This document shows positions 42,142 to 48,253 of a stretch of DNA of 48,253 bases, piece after piece (the stretch's first letter is position 1; every line of letters starts with the position of its first letter). The stretch is from an uncultured Coriobacteriaceae bacterium (lineage in GTDB: Bacteria > Actinomycetota > Coriobacteriia > Coriobacteriales > Coriobacteriaceae). Location of the stretch: contig CASFXG010000012.1 in assembly GCA_949298635.1 (NCBI GenBank), forward strand, positions 1 to 48,253. Reading direction: 5' to 3'. A program made the position numbers and the translations under genes. The notes below the pieces were generated by a model. The model saw only the letters and a program-made list of their open reading frames with translations. It made no database searches and had not been told where the DNA came from.

Positions 42142-42174
42142 GAGCGCATGACCCCGCAGATGATGGGAGAGCCC

Positions 42175-43575
42175 ATGTCGCGAACACCTGAAACCACCGC
42201 AGCGCACAGCCAACGCCCTTCGCACGGTGTCCGCAGGTCCCTCGCCGTCTGCGTGCTGCTCATCTTCGCATCGTTCCTCGCCCTCACGGGCTGCTCGAAC
42301 CTCGGCGAGTTCGACCAAGACGCCATCACCCAACAGGCGGAAAGCTATTACGAGAGCAAGTATGGCGCGCGCGTCGAGGTGGCAGACGTCTGGGAAGACC
42401 GCTCCTACCAGCTCTTCGGCTACCGTTCGTCCGGTCGGGCGTTTTGCACCATGGAAGATGGCAGCACCGTACTCGTGGATTTCGAGGAGGGCGTGCTGGG
42501 CGACAACCGCCAGCAGCACGAAATCGTCGCTGCCTACGAGGAGCGCCTGCGCGAAGCCATCGGGGACGCCACACAGCAACTCGAGAGCTCAGGCTACACC
42601 GTCTCGCTCGTGTTCATAAACAGCCTCTCCCCCGAGGCGGACGGCTTCTTGGAAGGTCAGATCTCAACGTACACCTGGCAAAAGAACGATGATTCGCCCG
42701 AAGAATCCGGTTCGTTCTTCTACGCTCGCTATGCGGGCAACAGCCGCTTCTTCGAACAGGAGGCGCCCCGCGTGAGCCTTGGGGTTCCCTCGATCGACAT
42801 CGAAATCTCAGGGAGGGACGCCGCTTTCGAACACGGCTTTCCCATGAACGTCCCCACACAGCCGTCTTGGGTCGACCCCATCGACGACGCGTGTGCAACG
42901 CTCCTGCCGCTCACCGACAACGAACCCGAAGTGAAAGTAACCGTGTTCCAGGAGGGCTATCGCAACCTTGCTCTCATGGAGGACGAGCCGCTTGGGATGC
43001 TCGGCGAGCTGAGCCCGTTCGACAACATGGAACCCACTGGTAACTGGCTCATCGTCGACTGGATTCCCCTCGGCAAAGGCGTCTACATAACGTCCGACGA
43101 GCCCGGGGTGCGCCTATGCGAAGGCGATGTGACGCTCACGGAGGTAGAAGGCGCGTTCTCGCTCGAGGAGCTCGTGGAAAGCGGCCGCCTCGATGAGCGC
43201 GAGAGCCGCACGTACCACCCAGAAGCGTTTGCAACCTACCAGCTCGAGGTTCGTTCAGACCTGTTCGCGTCGGCACCGGTGGACGTCCAGGACAAGGGCT
43301 GGTTCGACGTGGATATCGCCTACGATAACACCGACCCCACGACAGGTCTTGCGCAGCTGGGCGTGGTGGCCGAAGAACTCGCGCCCTCGCTATACACGGT
43401 CAGAATCAACCCCGCAGCCGAGGATCCGGAAGATTCCTCAGACGACGCAGCGGCATCCGACGACGAACCGCCCCTCGACGTGGGCATCATGCACACGGAC
43501 ACGCTCGAGAACGGCTTTCAGTACACGAACACCACACTGAACGAGGACGAGCCGCTGCTGTTAGCACGGGCGTAA
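42175..43575 (+). CDS. Large lipoprotein of unknown function
   Basis: A 466-residue lipoprotein. A basic N-terminus and hydrophobic stretch end in the lipobox LALTGC (Cys about residue 40). The body is acidic and beta-rich (DGSTVLVDFEEG, TPTGNWLIVDWIPLGKGVYI, DWFDVDI-type strands), suggesting an extracytoplasmic binding domain. A low-complexity acidic tail follows (EDPEDSSDDAAASDDEPP, about residues 421-438). GGGAGAG is 3 nt upstream of the ATG at 42175 and the TATAAT at 42136 would start transcription downstream of the 42148 ATG, so the longer start is rejected. No named family. Confidence 0.8.
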   Translation: MSRTPETTAAHSQRPSHGVRRSLAVCVLLIFASFLALTGCSNLGEFDQDAITQQAESYYESKYGARVEVADVWEDRSYQLFGYRSSGRAFCTMEDGSTVLVDFEEGVLGDNRQQHEIVAAYEERLREAIGDATQQLESSGYTVSLVFINSLSPEADGFLEGQISTYTWQKNDDSPEESGSFFYARYAGNSRFFEQEAPRVSLGVPSIDIEISGRDAAFEHGFPMNVPTQPSWVDPIDDACATLLPLTDNEPEVKVTVFQEGYRNLALMEDEPLGMLGELSPFDNMEPTGNWLIVDWIPLGKGVYITSDEPGVRLCEGDVTLTEVEGAFSLEELVESGRLDERESRTYHPEAFATYQLEVRSDLFASAPVDVQDKGWFDVDIAYDNTDPTTGLAQLGVVAEELAPSLYTVRINPAAEDPEDSSDDAAASDDEPPLDVGIMHTDTLENGFQYTNTTLNEDEPLLLARA

Positions 43576-43653
43576 GCGCCCGCCCGGCACAACGTCGAAT
43601 CCAAACCCGGCCGACCGGTCGAGTCGATCGGGCGGCGCTAACGACCCGTCGCG

Positions 43654-44376
43654 TCACTCCTCGTAGCACGTCGCGATGTCGATGAGGTGGACATACACGC
43701 CACACACCGTACCCTGGGCGTCGTAGCCAAAGTAGACCGGGTAGACCCCGTCGCCCCAGCCGGCAGCGAACACGGCAAGGTTGCACTCCGTCCCCGGCAC
43801 CGTCCAGTTAGCCCAATCGCCACCCTCGCGCTGGTAGCGGGGATGCTTGCGCGCACTCTCGTCAAGCACGTCGCAGAATAGGTCGTTGTAGGGATCGATG
43901 CTCTCGTCTTCCTCCAGACGCTTCGCCCAATACGCCCGAAACGCCTCCTGGGTACGGACATCCGCGATGCACCCCATACCCGCATCCACGAAGAAACCGA
44001 AAAACGTATCGTCCTCCAGGTCTTCAAGATCCTCGTCGCCTACCATGCCCAGATCGTAGCGGACCGGCCGCTCGTCGCTAATCGCCACCTTGACGCAGGC
44101 GTAGCGGTCGCCATAGAGATCGCTCGGTACGACGCAAATCGTTACCGGATAGGTTCCGGCAGGGACGGTCTGGAGGTACGGGCGGGCATCCTCGAGTTCG
44201 ACAAGCGGGTCACAAGCGACGAGCTCTCCCGTGGGGATGGAGATGGAGCCAATGTCCAGCACATCCACCGCCATGCTCCCGATAGCTGCTTCCGTGAAAT
44301 ATGCTTCAAGGTCGATTGCGCAGGCAAGCTGCTCCTTAACAGATTCGTAGCGGTGCAACCATTCCGATGTGGGCAT
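43654..44376 (-). CDS. DUF4241 protein
   Basis: A 240-residue soluble protein. DUF4241 signatures are present in order: SISIPTGELVACDPLVEL, YLQTVPAGTYPVTICV, CVKVAISDERPVRYDLG, FFVDAGMGCIAD, GDWANWTVPGTECNLAVFAAGWGDGVYPVYFGYDAQG. The function of the family is not established; members occur in polymorphic toxin and immunity gene sets. ATG at 44376 has AAAGGAG. It follows the 44423-44890 membrane gene by 46 nt and may be co-transcribed. Confidence 0.85.
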   Translation of the reverse strand: MPTSEWLHRYESVKEQLACAIDLEAYFTEAAIGSMAVDVLDIGSISIPTGELVACDPLVELEDARPYLQTVPAGTYPVTICVVPSDLYGDRYACVKVAISDERPVRYDLGMVGDEDLEDLEDDTFFGFFVDAGMGCIADVRTQEAFRAYWAKRLEEDESIDPYNDLFCDVLDESARKHPRYQREGGDWANWTVPGTECNLAVFAAGWGDGVYPVYFGYDAQGTVCGVYVHLIDIATCYEE

Positions 44377-44422
44377 AGCGGGCTCCTTTCCGTCCCGAGA
44401 CGCAAGCGCTGTGCGGGCGAGC

Positions 44423-44890
44423 TCAAAGCGCGTCTTGGTCGCCCGTCCTCGAACGCTCTTTGGTGATGATTCTACTCGCATCGACGTTGCGTTCGATGTA
44501 CGTCCAGAACGCCTCGCTCTCCCGCATAAGTGCCTCGACGGACACGCGGCGACGCCCCGCCCACACGGTCATCTTGGCAAGCGCGCCCGTCTTGCTGTTC
44601 GGATTCACGCGACGCATGACCCTCGTGATGTCGGCGACTTCGAACTGCCATGTGCGGCCGAAGCACGGGCGGATCGTCACCATTCCCTGCCGCACGACGA
44701 CCCGGAACCGCGGCCACACCACGCCGGCGATGACGAAGGGCGCGATAAGGAGTGCGAATACGACGGCTCCAACCGGCGGTAGCTCGCCGGCAAGCGCGAA
44801 CCCCACGGGGACGAGGCAGAGCAGCGCCGCGCCGCCCAACATGAGCTGGGCGAAACCCTTTGGCACCGTGACGATGATGCTACCTTCCAT
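44423..44890 (-). CDS. Small membrane protein (PH-like/DUF6560-like)
   Basis: A protein of about 155 residues with two hydrophobic segments near the N-terminus (AQLMLGGAALLCLVPVGFAL and GAVVFALLIAPFVIAGVVW), then a beta-rich cytoplasmic domain (FRVVVRQGMVTIRPCFGRTWQFEVADITRV...TVWAGRRRVSVEALMRESEAF) resembling bacterial PH-like membrane domains. ATG at 44890 has GGGAG 11 nt upstream; a GTG at 44902 is possible. Role unknown. Confidence 0.65.
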   Translation of the reverse strand: MEGSIIVTVPKGFAQLMLGGAALLCLVPVGFALAGELPPVGAVVFALLIAPFVIAGVVWPRFRVVVRQGMVTIRPCFGRTWQFEVADITRVMRRVNPNSKTGALAKMTVWAGRRRVSVEALMRESEAFWTYIERNVDASRIITKERSRTGDQDAL

Positions 44891-44906
44891 GATGAGCGAC
44901 ACTCCC

Positions 44907-44934
44907 GACCTTCGACCTTCGACCCTCGACCTTC
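44907..44934. repeat. Heptamer tandem repeat GACCTTC
   Basis: Four tandem copies (GACCTTC, GACCTTC, GACCCTC, GACCTTC) directly upstream of the 44890 start, where copy number could change promoter or leader spacing. Confidence 0.8.
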
Positions 44935-44960
44935 GATACGCCCGGCGCTTCCCCGCGCTG

Positions 44961-44989
44961 ATGTAAAAATACCCCAGGTTTTTTTACAT
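44961..44989. repeat. Palindromic ATGTAAAAATACCCCAG element
   Basis: A 29-nt copy ending TTTTTTTACAT. It lies upstream of the 44890 gene and downstream of guaA. Confidence 0.75.
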
Positions 44990-45021
44990 TCGTCTCCAGC
45001 GACTCAACGTCTCGCCTAAAT

Positions 45022-45052
45022 GGGTTGGATTGAACCCGTCCCCAACCAACCC
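45022..45052. repeat. CCCGTCCCCAACCAACC repeat, copy 5
   Basis: GGGTTGGATTGAACCCGTC followed by CCCAACCAACCC, with GGGTTGG and CCAACCC as inverted ends. Confidence 0.75.
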
Positions 45053-45101
45053 ATCCCGCCAAAGACTCAGGGGCGCACCGCGAAATCGATGGTACGCCCC
45101 C

Positions 45102-45132
45102 ATGTAAAAAAGTCACTGGGGTTATTTTACGT
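45102..45132. repeat. Palindromic element at the guaA stop, likely terminator
   Basis: ATGTAAAAAAGTCACTGGGG followed by TTATTTTACGT; the reverse of the same family. It abuts the guaA stop codon (45132-45134), so it lies where the terminator should be. Confidence 0.7.
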
Positions 45133-46062
45133 TACTCCCACTCGATCGTACCGACGGGTTTCGGCGTGAGGTCGTAGGCCACGCGGCAGATGCTCGGCAC
45201 CTCGGCGAGAATGCGGTCGGTGATCTTCTTGAGGAGCGCCCAATCGAGCTCCGGCACCGTGGCGGTCATGGCGTCCACCGTGTTCACGGCGCGGATGATC
45301 GCCGGCCACGCGTAGAGGCGTTTGCCGTCGCGCACGCCCGTGGCGCGCATGTCCGGCACCACCACGAAGTACTGCCAGACCTTGCCGGCAAGCCCGGCGC
45401 CTCCGAACTCCTCACGCAGAATCGCATCGGCCTCGCGGAGCGCCTCGAGGCGATCGCGGGTGATAGCGCCGAGACACCGCACGCCCAGCCCGGGGCCGGG
45501 GAACGGCTGGCGCTCGACCATGGACTCGGGCAGCCCGAGCGCACGGCCAACCTCGCGCACCTCATCCTTGAAGAGCAGGCGCACGGGCTCCACGAGCTCG
45601 AACTCCAGGTCCTCGGGCAGACCGCCCACGTTGTGGTGCGCCTTCACGCCGTCGGACTCGATGATGTCCGGGTAAATCGTGCCCTGAGCCAGGAAGTCGA
45701 CCTCGCCGGCGACCTTGCGCGCCTCTTCTTCAAACACGCGAATGAACTCGGCGCCGATGATTTTGCGCTTGGCCTCGGGTTCTTCCACGCCGGCAAGCAG
45801 GTCGAGGAAGCGGTCGGTCGCGTCCACGTACACGAGGTTCGCGTCCATCTGGTTCTTGAACACGTCGATGACCTGCTCGGACTCGCCCTTGCGCATGAGG
45901 CCGTGGTTCACGTGCACGCAGATGAGCTGCTTGCCCACCGCCTTGATGAGCAGCGCCGATCTGTTCGCGGCACGCAGCCACCTGCTCGTCGATGAACGCC
46001 TGCGCGAGCTCGGGGGTGTTGATGCGCGCCATATCGTCGGGACGCTTGTTCGGAAGATCCAT
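45132..46062 (-). pseudogene. guaA: GMP synthase ATP-pyrophosphatase part (guaA), with deleted PP-loop
   Basis: The start at 46062 (AAGGAGCAC before ATG) reads [36 protein letters not shown] and then leaves frame at about 45955. The other frame continues [88 protein letters not shown] and ends [13 protein letters not shown], all typical of GuaA. Between the two, the PP-loop (SGGVDSS type, about 18 residues) that binds ATP is missing. No glutaminase (GATase) domain precedes it, so the enzyme may be the split type or reduced. As read it cannot make GMP from XMP. Identity is firm; whether the deletion is real is not. Confidence 0.85.
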
Positions 46063-46256
46063 GGATGTGCTCCTTGCTCTTGAGGAATACCAACGTTTCT
46101 ATTGTACCGACTGCGAGCATGCACAGCGTACCCGCGTCCGCAGTCGGTAGCGAAACGGCATGGCGACGGCCCTGGAGCAGGATGGGGCGGCGTTTTTCTA
46201 AGGAGTCGCGACGAACGCGTCCAACGGAGGGCCCGAATCAGATGTTCGATTCCCAA

Positions 46257-46391
46257 ATTAATCCAAACGCACAGTTTATTGGGCATCCGGCAAGTATTGT
46301 CGTATCTCGCAACGCCTCTACCTTGGGCTTTGCAAAAGAAAACCCTCACAATACTTCACGAATCCCAAACAAACTGTGCATTTGGATCAAT
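46257..46391. repeat. Imperfect 44-nt inverted repeat
   Basis: Arms 46257-46300 and 46348-46391 match at 36 of 44 positions by hand alignment (shared core ATCCAAA-GCACAGTTT). The loop is 47 nt. This lies in the 444-nt space between guaA and the next gene, which otherwise holds no gene I can support. It looks like a decayed miniature element or an old hairpin. Confidence 0.75.
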
Positions 46392-46506
46392 CTGTTGAAC
46401 GGTATGGAAAAGAAACCGTGCAGACGCTCCGAGCCTCAAAGTGGGGTACAGTGAAGAACGAGGCAAAACCCGTCTCACATCATCTGCGTCGCACCAAGGA
46501 GGAAGC

Positions 46507-46806
46507 GTGGCGAGCAGAAAGCCGTCGGCGAAGGCGAAGCGCGTTGCCGCTTTCAAATCTGAACTTGAGGACCTCAGCAGCTTGTTCGAGCATGAGTCCG
46601 CACGCCGCGACGAGCTCGACGCCGCACGCGAGCATGCCCGCTACGAGAAATCCTGCGCCTCGAAAATGCGCTATCCTACCCGCGCCGATGCGCTCGAAGC
46701 CATCGCCGCCTGCGAGGAACACGGCCGGCGCGGTCTTTCGACCTACAAATGCTCCTACTGCAACGGCTGGCATCTCACCTCGCACCCGTGGACGCACGTA
46801 AAATAA
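46507..46806 (+). CDS. Small protein with C-terminal CxxC-WHL zinc-finger-like motif
   Basis: A 99-residue protein starting at GTG 46507, chosen because AAGGAGG lies 4 nt upstream. It has a basic helical N-terminus, then RYPTRADALEAIAACEEHGRRGLSTYKCSYCNGWHLTS. The Cys-x2-Cys with a following His resembles a small zinc-binding fold found in phage-like and genomic proteins of unknown role. The last codons THVK and the stop (GTAAAATAA) come from the inverted repeat, so the C-terminus may have been remade by insertion. Confidence 0.65.
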   Translation: MASRKPSAKAKRVAAFKSELEDLSSLFEHESARRDELDAAREHARYEKSCASKMRYPTRADALEAIAACEEHGRRGLSTYKCSYCNGWHLTSHPWTHVK

Positions 46807-46900
46807 CCCCAGTTACTTTTTTGCATCGCCCGATGCTGTTTGCCGACTGAAAACGTAATCACCGGGCGATGCAAAAAAGTAACTGGGGTTATTTTACGTG
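46795..46900. repeat. Perfect 38-bp inverted pair of the ATGTAAAATAACCCCAG-type element
   Basis: Arms 46795-46832 and 46863-46900 are exact complements. Each contains ACGTAAAATAACCCCAGTT and runs on to a GCATCGCCCG inner end. The spacer is 30 nt. It ends the 46507 gene and is followed directly by a decayed copy of that gene's 3' part. Confidence 0.92.
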
Positions 46901-46955
46901 CACTCAAGGCCATCGCCACCTGCAAGGAACACAGCCGACGCGGTCTTTCAACCTA
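46901..46955 (+). pseudogene. Decayed duplicate of the 46507 gene's 3' part
   Basis: The 55 nt at 46901-46955 align to 46691-46745 (210 nt upstream, same orientation) with 47 matches. All eight differences are transitions, seven of them G to A in the copy. The copy begins exactly at the end of the right inverted arm. It has no start and cannot be a gene. Confidence 0.8.
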
Positions 46956-46970
46956 AGAAAGAGCAGGATA

Positions 46971-47849
46971 TTAGCCGAGAAGCGCAATGAAGTCGGAAAG
47001 CAGACGTGGCAAGCGGCCGCGACGCGTACGGACACCGCAGACTACGGGGTCAGCGCCCTCGACGGGGAGAAATCGCAAGCCGTCGCGACGAAGCGCAGAG
47101 ACGTCAGGCAGCAGCGTACGCGCTATTCCCGCCGACACCAGGGCGAGAATGATCTCGATATTGGGACACATCATCACGCGTTTGGGATCCACGTGCGCCA
47201 ACAGTTCACGCTGCATCGCGGAGATTGCGGACGGAAGCGCATGGGGGCTCCCCACCGCCACGCGGCACCCTTCCACGAGGGCGTCCAGATGAACCGGTTC
47301 CCCGCCGCGCGTGGCGAGCGGGTCATCCGCCGCGCAGACGAGCACCGCAGGCGCCTCTCGCAGACGGCGGAACACCGTTGCTCCTGCCGGCGCGCCCGCA
47401 GGGTCTCGATACTCCATAACCACGTCGAGACGACCATCCTCGACCATCTCCACAAGCACTGAGTGCGGCGCCATGCGAATCACGGGATCAAAGTCCTCGT
47501 CGCGACGGTGGAGCTCCGCAAGCACCGGCGAGAGCGCCTGAGCCTCGATGCCGTCGTTCACGCCGATGCGCAGGGTCTTGGCGCCCACGACCTCGGCTCC
47601 GGCAAGACGTTGCTTGGCACGGGCAGAGAGCTCGAGAATGTCGTGCGCATAGCCGAGCAGCGCGAAACCCTCGTCCGTGAGCGAGACCGAGCGCGTGGAG
47701 CGCACGAGCAGCGCGCAACCCAGCTCGTCCTCGAGCGACTTGATCTGGTGGCTCACCGTGGGCTGCGAGACGTGCAGGTTCACGGCCGCCTGCGAGAAGC
47801 TCAAGCAGCTCGCCACCTCGACGAAGCACTCCAGCTGCATCGTGTTCAT
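46971..47849 (-). CDS. LysR-family transcription regulator
   Basis: A 292-residue LysR regulator with an N-terminal HTH (MNTMQLECFVEVASCLSFSQAAVNLHVSQPTVSHQIKSLEDELG) and a substrate-binding domain (LRIGVNDGIEAQALSPVLAEL...). ATG at 47849 has GAGGAGG. It is divergent from the ABC exporter gene with a 10-bp inverted repeat between. Control of the exporter by a small ligand is the usual LysR layout and likely here; the ligand is unknown. Confidence 0.93.
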   Translation of the reverse strand: MNTMQLECFVEVASCLSFSQAAVNLHVSQPTVSHQIKSLEDELGCALLVRSTRSVSLTDEGFALLGYAHDILELSARAKQRLAGAEVVGAKTLRIGVNDGIEAQALSPVLAELHRRDEDFDPVIRMAPHSVLVEMVEDGRLDVVMEYRDPAGAPAGATVFRRLREAPAVLVCAADDPLATRGGEPVHLDALVEGCRVAVGSPHALPSAISAMQRELLAHVDPKRVMMCPNIEIILALVSAGIARTLLPDVSALRRDGLRFLPVEGADPVVCGVRTRRGRLPRLLSDFIALLG

Positions 47850-47864
47850 ATACGCCTCCTCGCG

Positions 47865-47897
47865 GTGAGACAAATGAACCCGTACCTTTTGTCTCAC
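47865..47897. promoter_or_regulatory. LysR operator-like inverted repeat GTGAGACAAA-N13-TTTGTCTCAC
   Basis: Perfect 10-bp arms (47865-47874 and 47888-47897), just upstream of the lysR start and 104 nt before the ABC gene. The TTGTCT within the right arm may be the -35 of the exporter promoter, with TATCAA as a -10 17 nt later. Confidence 0.7.
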
Positions 47898-48001
47898 TTA
47901 TAACGAACTCCTATCAATAATAGAAAACATGAGCCACGACGGGTATGTGATTCCGGAAATACTACCTCTGCGACTCAATTCAAAAAACGTGGAGGTACAG
48001 C

Positions 48002-48253
48002 ATGAACGCACTTCTCGCCCCGCTCTGGCGATACAGGAAGGAGGCGGCGCTCTCGGTCGTGGGCACCGTCGGCGAGGTCGTGATGGAGGTTCTCCTGCCC
48101 TTTGTCATGGCCTTCATCATCGACCGCGGCGTCGAGGCACGCGACATGGGCGCGGTCCTCGGCTACGGCGCCCTCATGGTCGTGGCTGCAGCCGCGAGCC
48201 TCGGCTTTGGCCTGCTCGCTGGTTACTTCTCGGCCAAGGCGTCCGTGGGCTAC
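48002..48253 (+). CDS. ABC transporter permease/ATPase, N-terminal part (cut by window end)
   Basis: The first 84 residues of an ABC exporter-type membrane domain: MNALLAPLWRYRKEAALSVVGTVGEVVMEVLLPFVMAFIIDRGVEARDMGAVLGYGALMVVAAAASLGFG. The PLVLAFIID-RG pattern at the end of TM1 is that of LmrA/MsbA-like half-transporters. TGGAGG precedes the ATG. The ATP-binding domain lies beyond the window. Likely controlled by the divergent LysR regulator. Confidence 0.85.
   Translation, partial: MNALLAPLWRYRKEAALSVVGTVGEVVMEVLLPFVMAFIIDRGVEARDMGAVLGYGALMVVAAAASLGFGLLAGYFSAKASVGY

Noticed and set aside
46063..46349. N-terminal extension of GuaA to 46349
   Set aside because: The open frame upstream of 46062 runs through the imperfect inverted repeat and has no glutaminase motifs; the ATG at 46062 has a clear ribosome site in the other frame.
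1..48253. tRNA, rRNA, transposase or integrase genes
   Set aside because: Looked for by eye and in the translated frames; no cloverleaf with CCA end, no rRNA core sequence and no DDE or tyrosine-recombinase motif was found.

Overview
The window is high-GC bacterial DNA (roughly 60% by eye) with strong Shine-Dalgarno sites and several GTG/TTG starts. It carries a cell-wall-sorted surface protein with an IPATGD sorting signal, lipoproteins, and gut-type accessory genes. Together these suggest an actinobacterium of the Coriobacteriia, possibly Collinsella or a relative. This placement is inference from gene style; there is no rRNA or other phylogenetic marker here.

Region 1 (1-10.2 kb) is mostly minus strand and looks resident. 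It holds a large sortase-type surface protein, a LuxR-type regulator, a NifX-like protein with a DUF4867-like protein, and an OmpR-type two-component pair. The pair sits next to a lipoprotein that shares a Tyr-Asp-Gly-Ser repeat with the sensor kinase. A plus-strand metallo-beta-lactamase-fold hydrolase follows.

Region 2 (10.2-32 kb) is a defence and accessory island. In order it holds an ADP-ribosyltransferase-like (DUF3990)/HTH pair with a nested palindromic operator, a GmrSD-like DUF262/DUF1524 protein, a YfbU-domain protein and a broken SRAP (YedK-type) gene. Next comes a five-gene minus-strand operon (DUF4145 - type III Mod - type III Res - Abi_C - unknown), then a 1223-residue P-loop NTPase. 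A plus-strand trio follows: a small Cys protein, an 806-residue protein with a His/Asp-rich segment and a Gly-rich membrane segment, and an HNH endonuclease. The trio and the operon with its NTPase are the best places to look for an undescribed system.

Region 3 (32-48.2 kb) mixes housekeeping genes (AGCS symporter, tex, guaA, LysR, an ABC exporter cut by the window end) with small accessory genes. These are two toxin-antitoxin pairs, an ATPase_2/DUF234 gene, a HicB-like protein, a VWA protein, a macro-domain protein, a DUF4241 protein and a lipoprotein. The region is strewn with dispersed short repeats: a family with core CCCGTCCCCAACC, a family with core GGGGACGGGGG (once as a perfect 32-bp inverted pair), and a palindromic ATGTAAAATAACCCCAG family (once as a perfect 38-bp inverted pair that supplies a stop codon). 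Two copies of the first family lie 4-5 nt upstream of the same extended -10 sequence, TGCTATACT.

Four genes are interrupted: SRAP (frameshift plus stop), the ATPase (frameshift), tex (10-bp tandem duplication) and guaA (deletion of the PP-loop). Because tex and guaA are normally conserved, assembly error and real gene decay must be separated by read mapping. No tRNA, rRNA, CRISPR array or recognisable transposase was seen.
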